Positions 41,203 through 49,979 of a DNA stretch of 50,939 nt are shown in pieces. Each line of letters opens with the position of its first letter. Position 1 is the first letter of the stretch. Position numbers and translations under genes: made by a program. The notes under the pieces are model-generated. The model did not search any database. It was not told the DNA's origin and worked only from the letters and a program-made list of their open reading frames with translations. Origin of the DNA: Melioribacteraceae bacterium (lineage in GTDB: Bacteria > Bacteroidota > Ignavibacteria > Ignavibacteriales > Melioribacteraceae); the NCBI GenBank assembly GCA_021739765.1, contig JAIPBD010000026.1, positions 1 to 50,939 on the forward strand, in the 5' to 3' direction.

Positions 41203-43443
41203 TTATTCAGCCGGCATATTTGATGTCAAATACCAAAGCATGTATTCGCGAACGTGTCGCATATAATTCCTTCCTTCAAAAATACCATGTGAACCATTTG
41301 GATATGGCATAACCGTGAACATCTTGTTATGAGCGATCAATTCATTAATTAGAACTTCGGCATTTTGATAATGAACGTTATCATCCATAACACCGTGCAT
41401 TATTAACAAATTACCTTTTAAGTTTTTCGCGTAAGTTATCGGTGATCCATTTTCGAACGCTTCAGGGTCATCTTGCGGTAACCCCATATATCGTTCTTGA
41501 TAAATCGTATCATAAAATCTTTGATTTGCAACGAAAGCAATTGCCATCGCTGTATTGTAAAGTTCAGGATATTGGAAAATAAGATTCAAACTCATTGAAC
41601 CGCCGCCACTCCAACCCCAAACAGCAAGTCTATCCGCATCGATAAAATCATACATTTCGATTAATTTTTCCGCTGCTTTTGCTTGATCAGACGCGTTGAT
41701 AACTCCGATTTTTTTATATATCGACTTTCGCCATTCTCTTCCTCTTGGTGCGGGAGTTCCACGGTTATCAACACTGATAACAACATAACCTTGCTGAGCA
41801 ATAAGCAAATGCCAAAAGTGCGAATACCAGTTCCATTGATCCAGAACCGTTTGACTTGCCGGTTCCCCGTAAACATAAAACAGAACCGGATACTTTTTAG
41901 AGTCATCAAAATTCGGTGGTTTAATCATCCAGCCGTCGAGTTCAACTTCACCAATATCAACTTTAATAAATTCAGCAGGAGTGCGGTCAAGCGCTTCAAA
42001 TTTTTCTTTTAATGATGAATTGTCGAAAATTGATCGAACAACTTTATGATCGGGCAAACTAATAATTTGTTTTATCGAAGGAGTTTCTAATTGAGAATAT
42101 GTATGAATCGCGAAATCCGCTCCCGGCGCGATTTGGTAAACATGAGTTCCGGGCTGATTTTGAGGCGATAATTTTTCCAGGGTTCCGTTTCCATCCATTG
42201 AAATACGATACAAATATTTTTGAGTAGCATTTTCCGGTGAAGCGATAAAATATATCCAGCCGTCTTCTTCATCAACTTCTTCAATTTCAATTACATCATA
42301 ATCTCCGATTGTTAAAAGTTTTTCTTCACCTTTTCTCGAAATCAAATAAATGTGTCTCCATCCGTCCTTTTCGCCCACCCATAAAAATTCATCACCGTTT
42401 TCCAGCCAAGTCAAATAATCGTGCGCGTCAATCCATGCTTCGTCTTTTTCTTCATATAATTTTTCCACTTCTCCGGATTCCGAATCACCATAGAATAAGG
42501 TTAAATGATTCTGCAACCGGTTCATGTGCTGAATTAAAATTTGATCTGAATTCGCTGCCCAGTCCATTCGCATAATGTAATTATTACGAGGATCACCCGG
42601 GACTTTCATCCAAGTAGTCTCGCTACCGTTAGCACTAACTACACCAACTTTGCAAGCTGAATTAGTTGTTCCGACTTTCGGATACTGAACCGGAATTGTA
42701 CGCGAATAAATCGAATCAGTTGTATTGAGCATAAGATATTCGCCTATTCCGGTTGCGTCTAATTGCCAATAAGCGATTTTCGATCCGTCGGGACTCCATC
42801 GAAATCCGTCACGCAACGAAAATTCCTCTTCATAAACCCAATCGAATGTACCGTTAATGGTGGTTTCGGAGCCGTCAAATGTTAACTGTGTAATTACACT
42901 ATTTTCGAGATTTTCCACATAAATGTTATGTTTGCTTACATAAGCGACTTTCGCGCCGTCATCAGAAAACTTAGCAAACATTAAAGATGATTCCGGCAAA
43001 TCGCCGCCGAGTTGTTTCAATTCTAACGTTCCCAGATTAAGCACCCAATAGTCGCCTCGAGTGTTATAACGCCAAACACGCTTTGTATTTGTAAAAATCA
43101 ACAATTTGTCTTTTTCATTCGACCATTCATAATTCGATATTTGAATCGGCGCGGTTTCTCCTTCGGGTATAAGTCGTGAAGCAGGAATCATAATTTCGGA
43201 ATCACCGGTTTCAGCGTCGTAATAAACCAGATCCGTTCCGCCGGTAGTTTCTGTAGATCTTTCGGTCGTTGTGTAGCCGAGTCCGTCATCAAACCAACGG
43301 ACTTGCCCAAACCGATCCCCCACAAATTCCCAATTAGTAAAAATTCTGTCGATTGTAAGTTTAGCCGGATCAGCGGGTTGGGCTGAAAGTAAAAGGTTGG
43401 AAAAGGTTAATGATATTAGTAAAAATAGAGTTCGATTTTTCAT
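41203..43443 (-). CDS. Dipeptidyl peptidase IV-type serine peptidase (S9B)
   Basis: A 746-residue secreted S9B peptidase. The signal peptide is LFLLISLTFSNLLLSAQ. The N-terminal propeller (~25-480) holds the double-Glu motif for the substrate amino terminus in DWVYEEEFSLRDGFRWSPDG. The hydrolase domain has Ser612 in VWGWSGGGSMSL, Asp687 in HGVMDDNVHYQNA and His719 in YPNGSHGIF. The enzyme removes X-Pro or X-Ala dipeptides from peptide N-termini, probably in the periplasm, and would complement the prolyl oligopeptidase at 1554-3668. It is transcribed alone. Confidence 0.93.
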   Translation of the reverse strand: MKNRTLFLLISLTFSNLLLSAQPADPAKLTIDRIFTNWEFVGDRFGQVRWFDDGLGYTTTERSTETTGGTDLVYYDAETGDSEIMIPASRLIPEGETAPIQISNYEWSNEKDKLLIFTNTKRVWRYNTRGDYWVLNLGTLELKQLGGDLPESSLMFAKFSDDGAKVAYVSKHNIYVENLENSVITQLTFDGSETTINGTFDWVYEEEFSLRDGFRWSPDGSKIAYWQLDATGIGEYLMLNTTDSIYSRTIPVQYPKVGTTNSACKVGVVSANGSETTWMKVPGDPRNNYIMRMDWAANSDQILIQHMNRLQNHLTLFYGDSESGEVEKLYEEKDEAWIDAHDYLTWLENGDEFLWVGEKDGWRHIYLISRKGEEKLLTIGDYDVIEIEEVDEEDGWIYFIASPENATQKYLYRISMDGNGTLEKLSPQNQPGTHVYQIAPGADFAIHTYSQLETPSIKQIISLPDHKVVRSIFDNSSLKEKFEALDRTPAEFIKVDIGEVELDGWMIKPPNFDDSKKYPVLFYVYGEPASQTVLDQWNWYSHFWHLLIAQQGYVVISVDNRGTPAPRGREWRKSIYKKIGVINASDQAKAAEKLIEMYDFIDADRLAVWGWSGGGSMSLNLIFQYPELYNTAMAIAFVANQRFYDTIYQERYMGLPQDDPEAFENGSPITYAKNLKGNLLIMHGVMDDNVHYQNAEVLINELIAHNKMFTVMPYPNGSHGIFEGRNYMRHVREYMLWYLTSNMPAE

Positions 43444-43628
43444 AATTGGTTCCCGTTGCTGAATACATTTTCAAATTTACAAATATTTTTAGAATCAAAT
43501 TACGAACCGTGACCCATGAGAAAAAGAATCAATGCTCGTTTACGGGTATTTTCAATACGGCAATCTGTATTGTAATTCCAATGTAGTGGCTGCAACGGTT
43601 TAGCTATGATGAATTACAACCAAAAATC

Positions 43629-43685
43629 CCCCTTCTCGGTCTTTGCATCTTCTTCGCGCCCTTTGCGGTCAGGTTATCGATTATG
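43629..43685 (-). repeat. Dispersed cgcaaag-type repeat fragment outside the island
   Basis: On the minus strand this reads tcgataacctgaccgcaaag and continues gggcgcgaagaag...gcaaagaccgag. It is clearly related to the end of the duplicated blocks at 6967-7016 and 10978-11027, where the same frame of words (tcgaatacctaaccgcaaag...) occurs on the plus strand. I see no gene in 43444-43709 otherwise. Confidence 0.65.
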
Positions 43686-43709
43686 ATAACAAAAAAGATG
43701 ATTAGAATT

Positions 43710-44375
43710 TTATCCAACCGCCCTTTTCATAAATTCATTGAACGGAATTCCGGCCAGGTAATAATCCATTATAACATCCGTTATTTTCGGACTTGTGATT
43801 TTTTTACCGTCAATTCTTGCACCGTAATAAAACTCTTTATTTGCAAGTAGAGGAATATCTTTGGCGGGTTCTACAAATTCTTTCGGCAGCCTTTTATTTT
43901 GCGATCCCATAACTTCGCCGAATTTCTTTTTAAATTCTTTTGCTTTGATGATGCTCTCAAACTCTGATTTATGAACAACAATATGTTCTCTGATTCTTTG
44001 TAATTGGTCTTTATCCGGCTGATACATTCCACCATAAATTCCGATATCATCTGCAGTTATTTCAAAATAAAATCCCGGGTTGGTTCTATCTTTTCTTCCC
44101 CCGGGAGCAATAACGGCTGACATTTGTGTTTTGTACGGATCTTTATTTTTAGAAAACCGAACATCACGGTAAATTCTAAACATCGCGTCCTTCGGTTCAA
44201 TTATAATTGAAGGATCTTCACCCCGGATCATGATAATCATGTGTTCTACAAAATCTTGAAAAGGTTGCTTTACAAATTCTTCATATCTTTTTTTGTTCTC
44301 ATTAAACCACTCACGATTATTATTCGTTTTGAGCTCGGATAAAAACGAGCGGTAGTTTTCACTAAAAAATTTCAT
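43710..44375 (-). CDS. DUF2461 (TIGR02453) family protein
   Basis: A 221-residue protein with the usual family features: LSELKTNNNREWFNENKKRY near the N-terminus, FRIYRDVRFSKNKDPYKTQM, GGRKDRTNPGFYFEI and IGIYGGMYQPDKDQLQRIR. The function is not known; the family is widespread in Bacteroidota and also found in eukaryotes. Length is normal. Its start overlaps the stop of the CPBP protease gene by 4 nt, so the two are translated from one message. Confidence 0.85.
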   Translation of the reverse strand: MKFFSENYRSFLSELKTNNNREWFNENKKRYEEFVKQPFQDFVEHMIIMIRGEDPSIIIEPKDAMFRIYRDVRFSKNKDPYKTQMSAVIAPGGRKDRTNPGFYFEITADDIGIYGGMYQPDKDQLQRIREHIVVHKSEFESIIKAKEFKKKFGEVMGSQNKRLPKEFVEPAKDIPLLANKEFYYGARIDGKKITSPKITDVIMDYYLAGIPFNEFMKRAVG

Positions 44376-45307
44376 CTGTTTTCCTCTAGTTTATTCGACA
44401 ATTCTCTCTTCCATTTTGGTAAAATCACTTCATTCATTTGTTTTACCTTCGTCCAAAGTAAAATTCCAAAAACCATCATCAACAACATTGCTAAAACTGA
44501 AGCTTCCGCTCCCCATTCACCTCCGGTTAACCAATCGGGGCCGGACATTTCCGCGGTGAATAAACTCGGTTTTGGATTCCCGGAGTTGTTAATTCCCCAA
44601 AATCCTGCTTGAAATAAATTCCAACTCCAATGGATACTCATCACAAACCAAATTCTTCTTGTAACCATAAATGCAGAAGCAAAAAACAGACTGTAGAACA
44701 GAACCAATCCCGCTATCACAAAAAGAGAGGCTCCACTGTTTCCGGAGTGGGCCAACCCGAAAAGAAGCCCTTGAATTATAATAGCGATTTTGCTACCGAA
44801 CCACTCCTCTGTAATTTTAAATATAACTACACGAAATATTAATTCTTCAAGAAATCCCGTTTTTAGTTGATCAAATAAAGTAAAAATAAAATTTTCAACA
44901 GTATTTATTTGTACAATTTTATAACTGCCAACTGCCCAAAGAACAAATACAATTGAACTTATCATAAGAAACGCAAGTGTAAATCCGATTGCAATCTCAT
45001 CAATAAAATTTTGGAAGGACAACTCTCTTGCTTCACGATTTTCAACAGTTTTTGTGTATAACCGATAAATGAGAGTTACCGCTGTTATCGATAAAATTAT
45101 GTGGAAATAAAAATAGTAGCTGTAAAGTTGAGCGGAAATTAAGTTTTCAATCCAACTATTTGAAATGCCAAGAAAAATCAGCGTAACAAAAACAATAGCC
45201 AATGCAATCAACAAACGTGTAAAAGGATGGAGAATAATCCTCTCGAATAAGTTGGTAGTTTGGACCTTCGGAAGTAATTCGGAGTAATTGTTGCGATAAT
45301 TAAACAT
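44372..45307 (-). CDS. CPBP (Rce1-like) intramembrane metalloprotease
   Basis: A 311-residue membrane protein with about eight hydrophobic segments. The CPBP motifs are complete: E154-E155-x3-R159 in FLEELIFRVV, His187 in FGLAHSG, and His226 in IHWSWNLFQ. Members cut proteins within the membrane or act as immunity or scaffold proteins; no bacteriocin gene is near. An unusually long N-terminal part (~140 residues with several membrane helices) precedes the core. The gene overlaps the DUF2461 gene by 4 nt. Confidence 0.85.
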   Translation of the reverse strand: MFNYRNNYSELLPKVQTTNLFERIILHPFTRLLIALAIVFVTLIFLGISNSWIENLISAQLYSYYFYFHIILSITAVTLIYRLYTKTVENREARELSFQNFIDEIAIGFTLAFLMISSIVFVLWAVGSYKIVQINTVENFIFTLFDQLKTGFLEELIFRVVIFKITEEWFGSKIAIIIQGLLFGLAHSGNSGASLFVIAGLVLFYSLFFASAFMVTRRIWFVMSIHWSWNLFQAGFWGINNSGNPKPSLFTAEMSGPDWLTGGEWGAEASVLAMLLMMVFGILLWTKVKQMNEVILPKWKRELSNKLEENR

Positions 45308-45350
45308 TTTATCCAGATATGGTTAGAAATCGAATTGTCTCATAATTATC

Positions 45351-45457
45351 ATCCCGGATTTGCCCGTCGACTGACAGGCTTGATCCGGAATCTAAATATT
45401 TCAAAATAAGAAAAATCAGATGCTGGATTGGACGCAGCAATTTCAGCATGACTGATC
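45351..45457. repeat. Intergenic palindromic repeats (related to 41006-41074)
   Basis: Two imperfect hairpins: one with ccggat / atccgg arms (45354-45359 and 45383-45388) in the form tcatcccggatt...gatccgga, and one in which agatgctg pairs with cagcatgac around gattggacgcagcaattt. The words match those at 41006-41074 but in the reverse orientation. Confidence 0.65.
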
Positions 45458-45484
45458 CTAATTTACAAAACAGCAGTGATGTAT

Positions 45485-45859
45485 TTATTTCGAAGAATGA
45501 AAAGCAACTCGATTACCTTCGCAATCAACAAATACAGCCATGTAACCTATTTCTTCATTTATTTGCGTTTTTGGCATAATCAATTTTCCGCCTGCCGGTT
45601 CAACTTTTGCGAGTGGTTTGTCTAAATCGTCACCACCGTTTAAGTATAAAAGAGCGCCGGATTCAGTTGGTTTGTAACCTTCGCCCTGGCACAATGCTCC
45701 GCCGACTCCCTCTCCTTCCATCGGCAAAAATGCGATTTGAATTCCTTGCATTTCCATCTGGTATAAATCCGAGCCGTCTCCCAAAATTGTCGAGTAAAAC
45801 TTCGAAGCACGATCTATATCATTTACCGGAATTTCGAACCAATTTATTACATTCGCCAT
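45485..45859 (-). CDS. VOC-family (glyoxalase-like) protein
   Basis: A 124-residue vicinal-oxygen-chelate protein with two beta-alpha-beta-beta-beta units: VINWFEIPVNDIDRASKFYS and later LYLNGGDDLDKPLAKVEPAG ending in FVDCEGNRVAFHSS. Metal-binding positions are partly kept (the terminal glutamate is replaced in this class), so it may be a binding protein rather than a lyase. The ribosome site (aaggagga-like) is strong. It follows the hydrolase gene by 21 nt on the same strand. Confidence 0.8.
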   Translation of the reverse strand: MANVINWFEIPVNDIDRASKFYSTILGDGSDLYQMEMQGIQIAFLPMEGEGVGGALCQGEGYKPTESGALLYLNGGDDLDKPLAKVEPAGGKLIMPKTQINEEIGYMAVFVDCEGNRVAFHSSK

Positions 45860-45880
45860 TTTTCCTCCTTGAGATGTTTA

Positions 45881-46531
45881 TTATTTCACCTTCCCCTTGA
45901 TGATTTCAAGAGTTTCTTTTTTAATCTCATGTCCGCCATCGAAAATGATTATTTCAAGATTCGGATTAAAATCAGAAAGAAATTTTTCTTCCTTTCTAAG
46001 GGATTCTTGATTAATAAATTCATCTTCGTTTCCAAGACAAATTAAATATTTGACATTATTTAGTTTTGCGTCAATTTTTATATTATCAATATCATTCGGG
46101 AAACCACCGGCGTATTGAACAAACGATTTAATTTTCAATTCAGAGTTTGCAAGCCATCTTCCGGCGGTTGCTACTCCTTGCGAAAATCCTAATATATGAT
46201 AATTTGCATTTTCGGGCGCAATTTTTGAAATTTTTTCGTGTAAAGAATTAAGATAATTGATTTGATTCCGGATGTCGGTTTCACGTTCTTCTTTTGTCAT
46301 CCAAGAAGCGCCAACCCTTCCCGAAAATCCGTTTAAATAAAAACGATGCAATCCTTCGGGTGCAATTAAAATTGTGTGTTTATCGTGAAAAGTTTTGAAG
46401 TTATTGAGAAAATATTTTGCGAGTTGACCGTAACCATGAAACAAATACCAAACATTTTGCGTGTTGGTATTTATTTCACCCATTGTAAAATAACGGGCTG
46501 TTGAATTTATTTGTATGGAATGCTGATTCAA
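45881..46531 (-). CDS. Alpha/beta hydrolase (phospholipase/carboxylesterase type)
   Basis: A 216-residue esterase-like protein. The oxyanion region is VWYLFHGYGQLAKYFL, the nucleophile is Ser117 in LGFSQGVATAGRW, and the probable acid and base are in CLGNEDEFIN and FDGGHEIKKE. No signal peptide is seen, so it is probably cytoplasmic. The substrate is unknown. It lies between the outer-membrane barrel gene (21 nt upstream) and the VOC gene (21 nt downstream) and is probably part of one operon with them. Confidence 0.8.
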   Translation of the reverse strand: MNQHSIQINSTARYFTMGEINTNTQNVWYLFHGYGQLAKYFLNNFKTFHDKHTILIAPEGLHRFYLNGFSGRVGASWMTKEERETDIRNQINYLNSLHEKISKIAPENANYHILGFSQGVATAGRWLANSELKIKSFVQYAGGFPNDIDNIKIDAKLNNVKYLICLGNEDEFINQESLRKEEKFLSDFNPNLEIIIFDGGHEIKKETLEIIKGKVK

Positions 46532-46552
46532 TCTAAAATTAAATTTGATTTA

Positions 46553-47191
46553 CTATAAAGTATAACCAAATCCAATCGTAAATACACCGTTTCGGTAATC
46601 TTTTGGATCAGAAATGGATTGGTCAATTTGAACAAACCCGAGTGTATATTTTAGGATAATGCTTATCTCATCTCCACCGACCGGAATACCGATTCCACCG
46701 CCAAAAACCATTCCGACATCAGAGGTTTTGTAGTTTGTTAGTTCTTGAGAAGCAGTATTTCCATTCAAATCACCTTCGAGTTCAGAAGCGAGACGGAAGG
46801 AAAATGCCGGACCGGCAAATAGCATCGGATGAACCGGTAATTCTGCGCTACGAGTAAAGTAGTATTTGACAAGAATCGGAATTTCGATGTAGCTGAATTT
46901 ATAAGTGAAAATCAAATCATCTTGATTTATAGTAACATCCTCAGCCGCGCCTTTTGCTGATAGAATAATTTCCGGTTGGAGGACAAAATTATCGGAAATT
47001 TTGTGCTGAGTATAAATTCCAATCTGATATGTGGCCCGGGAATAAAGTTGTTCCGAATCCGATCCGTTAAAATGTGCGTAATTCAGCCCGGTTACAAATC
47101 CATATCTCAAATCATCTGTTTCTTGGGCGCTAAGATTGTAAGCCGCGACTAATAATAATATTGTAATTAATTTTTTCAATTTAATTTCCAT
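46553..47191 (-). CDS. Outer-membrane beta-barrel protein (porin-like, OmpA_b-brl type)
   Basis: A 212-residue protein with a signal peptide (LITILLLVAAYNLSAQ) and alternating hydrophobic strands consistent with an eight-stranded barrel (FGFVTGLNYAHF-like start, LQPEIILSAKGAA, YIEIPILVKYYF, FGGGIGIPVG). The last residue pattern (NGVFTIGFGYTL) is a typical barrel C-terminus recognised by the BAM complex. Its role is unknown. It probably starts the run 47191 to 45485. Confidence 0.8.
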   Translation of the reverse strand: MEIKLKKLITILLLVAAYNLSAQETDDLRYGFVTGLNYAHFNGSDSEQLYSRATYQIGIYTQHKISDNFVLQPEIILSAKGAAEDVTINQDDLIFTYKFSYIEIPILVKYYFTRSAELPVHPMLFAGPAFSFRLASELEGDLNGNTASQELTNYKTSDVGMVFGGGIGIPVGGDEISIILKYTLGFVQIDQSISDPKDYRNGVFTIGFGYTL

Positions 47192-47255
47192 TTCTAACTA
47201 ACGACATAATAAGAAAAGTCGTTCACTTTGTCAGGAGAAAAAGAAGGGGATGTAT

Positions 47256-48014
47256 TTATTTTTTCTTAAATGAATTTATATAGTTTTTTGTAAAATCTGA
47301 AAGAACCAGTTTTCCGCTTATTTCTGCTCTTGCTTCAAGAAGAGTGTCCCAATCTTCCGTGCCTTCCCATGCGATTTTTTTTAATTCCTTCATCGCTTCG
47401 GGACTTCCATTTTTCAACTTATGCAATATTGCATTTACCGCCTCATCTAATTCTTCAACACCGGAATAAATTTGGTTGTAAAGCCCATTCTTTTTTGCCC
47501 AATCAGCAGATCGCCAATCGTAATCAATCGACATTTCGCAGAAAGCCGCTTTCCCCATTTTCCTTTCAACCGCGGGTCCAACTACAAACGGACCAATTCC
47601 TAAGGCGAGTTCGCTCAGTTTTGCGGAAGATTCTTTAGTCGCTAAAGTGTAATCTCCGGCAGCCGCAAGTCCAACCCCACCGCCAACGGTTTTTCCGTGA
47701 ACACGAACAACAACAAATTTTTCAGATTTTCGGATTGCGTTAATTACGAGCGCAAATCCGGTGAAAAACTTCTTTCCGGTTTCGAAATCCTTGATCTGTA
47801 GAAGTTCGTCGAAACTCGCCCCAGCGCAAAATGCTTTTTCACCTTCACTTTTTAGAAGAATAACTTTCACTGATTTATCAGCCGATAATTTCTGGATTTG
47901 CGATGCGATTTCCCTTAAAATTTTTCCGGGTAATGAATTGCTTTTGGGATGAAAAAACGAAATCGTTCCTACAGATTCGGAGATACTAACTTCAACTTTG
48001 CCTTCATTTATCAT
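47256..48014 (-). CDS. Enoyl-CoA hydratase/isomerase family protein
   Basis: A 252-residue crotonase-fold protein; the ATG at 48014 gives the normal N-terminus (MINEGKVEVSISESVGTISF), whereas a much longer frame would run over the divergent DUF427 promoter. The oxyanion-hole segments are EKAFCAGASFDELL and GKTVGGGVGLAAAGDYTLAT. Of the two catalytic glutamates of classical hydratases, the first position is a Gly (GGGVG) and only the second (LSELALGIGP) is kept. It may therefore be an isomerase or another crotonase rather than a hydratase. The substrate is unknown. Confidence 0.8.
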   Translation of the reverse strand: MINEGKVEVSISESVGTISFFHPKSNSLPGKILREIASQIQKLSADKSVKVILLKSEGEKAFCAGASFDELLQIKDFETGKKFFTGFALVINAIRKSEKFVVVRVHGKTVGGGVGLAAAGDYTLATKESSAKLSELALGIGPFVVGPAVERKMGKAAFCEMSIDYDWRSADWAKKNGLYNQIYSGVEELDEAVNAILHKLKNGSPEAMKELKKIAWEGTEDWDTLLEARAEISGKLVLSDFTKNYINSFKKK

Positions 48015-48109
48015 TTCGGTAAACTTTTTTATTGAATAAACTGTTTTTCTTATTACATGCACAATGATACAAATAGTTCTTATTTTAGAAAACATTGAAA
48101 GGAGTTGAA

Positions 48110-48388
48110 ATGAAAGCAGTATGGAATGGCAAAGTGATACCTGAATCAGATAAAACGATTGTAGTTGAAGGGAATCATTACTTTCCGGCGGAATCAATCG
48201 ATAGTGAGTTTTTTGTCCAAAGTAACACAAACACAACTTGTCCATGGAAAGGTCTCGCTTCATATTATACTTTGGAAGTAGAGGGTAAAGTTAATAAAGA
48301 CGCGGCATGGTATTATCCCGAACCAAAAGAGGCGGCAAATCAGATTAAAGATCATGTTGCTTTTTGGAAAGGTGTGGAAATATCATGA
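48110..48388 (+). CDS. DUF427 family protein
   Basis: A 92-residue protein matching the DUF427 family: KAVWNGKVIPESDKTIVVEG, NHYFPAESID, the TTCPWKGLASYYTLEV core and AAWYYPEPKEAANQIKDHVA with the final FWKGVEI. The fold is a small beta barrel; its function is not established. The ATG at 48110 follows a strong ribosome site (aaggagt). The last codons overlap the start of the zinc-ribbon gene (ATGATG over TGA), so the two are translated together. Confidence 0.9.
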   Translation: MKAVWNGKVIPESDKTIVVEGNHYFPAESIDSEFFVQSNTNTTCPWKGLASYYTLEVEGKVNKDAAWYYPEPKEAANQIKDHVAFWKGVEIS

Positions 48389-48882
48389 TGAAAGGAAGTA
48401 ATTTAGTTTGTGATATTTGCGATAACGAAGTGGCAGAAGAAGATGAATTCTGCATGAAGTGCGGGAATCTTTTTTTAGAAAATGTGAACTGTTCACTCGA
48501 TGACGGGAACTCGGCGATAGGTGTTTGTGTAATCTGCGCAGAACCGTTTTGTAAAAAGCACGGTAAACGATATTACACAACCTTTTTCTGCGACGAACAT
48601 TCCCATTATGAAAGTTACCAGGGAATGGCGCGGGTTCATGGAGAAAGTGATCCGACAAACATGGATTATTTCAAATCGTGCCTCGAACAAGAAGGATTGC
48701 ATCCCTTTATTTATTCCCGAAAAACATCACCCATAAGTCTTGGTGGTCCGTCTTATTCACTCTTTCGAGCGTCCGGTGAATTTAACGGGCATCTGATAAA
48801 TGAATTAAAACTTATGGTTCCATTTACCGAAGTTTTAATTGCTGAAAAATTAATAGCGGATCTAAATTCAAGCGAAGAATAG
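48385..48882 (+). CDS. Zinc-ribbon protein with DUF2007-like C-terminus
   Basis: A 165-residue protein. A zinc ribbon (VCDICDNEVAEEDEFCMKCG) opens it; a second cysteine/histidine cluster resembling a B-box zinc finger follows (CVICAEPFCKKHGKRYYTTF, FCDEHSHYE). The C-terminal ~65 residues (YFKSCLEQEGLHPFIYSRKT, LGGPSYSLFRASGEF, VPFTEVLIAEKLIADL) resemble DUF2007, a putative signal-transducing domain. Two adjacent ATGs (48385, 48388) are possible starts; both overlap or abut the DUF427 stop. Function is unknown; the combination suggests a protein-interaction adaptor. Confidence 0.72.
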   Translation: MMKGSNLVCDICDNEVAEEDEFCMKCGNLFLENVNCSLDDGNSAIGVCVICAEPFCKKHGKRYYTTFFCDEHSHYESYQGMARVHGESDPTNMDYFKSCLEQEGLHPFIYSRKTSPISLGGPSYSLFRASGEFNGHLINELKLMVPFTEVLIAEKLIADLNSSEE

Positions 48883-48930
48883 AATCAGTTTGGGATTGTT
48901 GATTTAATTTCGATTTTTTACCTTTTCGAT

Positions 48931-49284
48931 ATGAAGCGGCTGACGTTATTAATAATTCTACTCCTTTCAACACAACTCTTTGCAAATTGGACTACTCTCT
49001 ACAAAAACGAGCAAATAATTATTTCATTCCTATTCTATGCAGAAGCCGATAATTACAATAATGGCGTAGTACTTAAAATTGAAAATCTTACAAATAATAA
49101 TTTATCGTATAAGTTCAAACTAATATTTAAGGCGGGCAATAAATTAAAAAGCACGATTGTTGAGGACGATCTATTACCAAATCAAATTAAAGCCGGAGAA
49201 AACGAAGGTCTTTTCTGGATTCCATTCCCCAATGTAAATGGAATTACTGAAGTTGGGATTACTTCTATAGACATTCAACCATGA
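48931..49284 (+). CDS. Small secreted protein, unknown function
   Basis: A 117-residue protein with a clean signal peptide (MKRLTLLIILLLSTQLFAN). The mature ~98 residues are beta-rich (IIISFLFYAEADNYNNGVVL, LSYKFKLIFKAGNKLKS), like a single immunoglobulin-like or DUF-type beta sandwich. I recognise no family. It is 48 nt after the zinc-ribbon gene and converges on the methyltransferase gene. Confidence 0.65.
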   Translation: MKRLTLLIILLLSTQLFANWTTLYKNEQIIISFLFYAEADNYNNGVVLKIENLTNNNLSYKFKLIFKAGNKLKSTIVEDDLLPNQIKAGENEGLFWIPFPNVNGITEVGITSIDIQP

Positions 49285-49299
49285 TTTTTTTGCAGAAAT

Positions 49300-49977
49300 T
49301 TAACCGACATTATACTTTTTCTTCTCATCAAGTAAAAACAATTGAGGAGATGTTTCTGTATTGGATGAATTATATTTATAGGTTGGCCAGGAAGGTTCGT
49401 AATCTTCGATTTGATTTCCCCAGACATCCCAATTCTCCCTTTTTCCTCGCGAAAATAATTCGAGATATGGTCCGGGACTGCATTCTTCTATTATGTTATA
49501 AAGCTCGTCAGGTTTCCTGGAATGCTCTCGTTTCCTTGTACTAATAATATTTACTTGAGACCTACCAGGTTTTTGCGTCCGCATTCTTCCCTTGATCCCA
49601 AATAAAATCATTTCAGTAACATTGCGAAAATAAAACCCTACTCCTCTTCCATCGGGACCGCCATCTTTTCTGATTTTGTACCAAATAAGATTCGTTTTAT
49701 ATGTAAATCCCCATTTTTTCATGGTTTCTAATCCTTCAGCCAATAATGCATTTGGAACCCACAAATAAAGGTGGCATGTTTCATCAGCAACTGAGTTGAC
49801 CGGGATATCTAAAATTTCCTGAAGCGAAAGCGTTTGATAACGAGCTAATCTTTTATGCTCTGGTGCGACTTTTCCGGTACTATTTTGAAAACGCCACGGA
49901 GGATCTGCAAGTATAGTTTTATATTTTCCCGAAATTTCATTCACAAAATCTTGTGCGGGTGACATATTTTCACTCAT
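49300..49977 (-). CDS. MT-A70 family DNA adenine methyltransferase of a type II R-M system
   Basis: A 225-residue N6-adenine methyltransferase. The catalytic DPPW motif is at 25-28 (ILADPPWRFQ), followed by CHLYLWVPNALLAEGLETMK, TNLIWYKIRKDGG and the SAM-binding end (GPYLELFSRGKRENWDVWGN). MT-A70 enzymes are often orphan or R-M methylases in bacteria. It starts 2 nt after the stop of the restriction nuclease and is probably the protective methylase. The exact recognition site cannot be read from sequence. Confidence 0.88.
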   Translation of the reverse strand: MSENMSPAQDFVNEISGKYKTILADPPWRFQNSTGKVAPEHKRLARYQTLSLQEILDIPVNSVADETCHLYLWVPNALLAEGLETMKKWGFTYKTNLIWYKIRKDGGPDGRGVGFYFRNVTEMILFGIKGRMRTQKPGRSQVNIISTRKREHSRKPDELYNIIEECSPGPYLELFSRGKRENWDVWGNQIEDYEPSWPTYKYNSSNTETSPQLFLLDEKKKYNVG

Positions 49978-49979
49978 AA

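Noticed and set aside
48015-48263. N-terminal extension of the enoyl-CoA hydratase-family gene
   Set aside because: The extension runs through the promoter and start of the divergent DUF427 gene and shows no domain; the ATG at 48014 fits the family.
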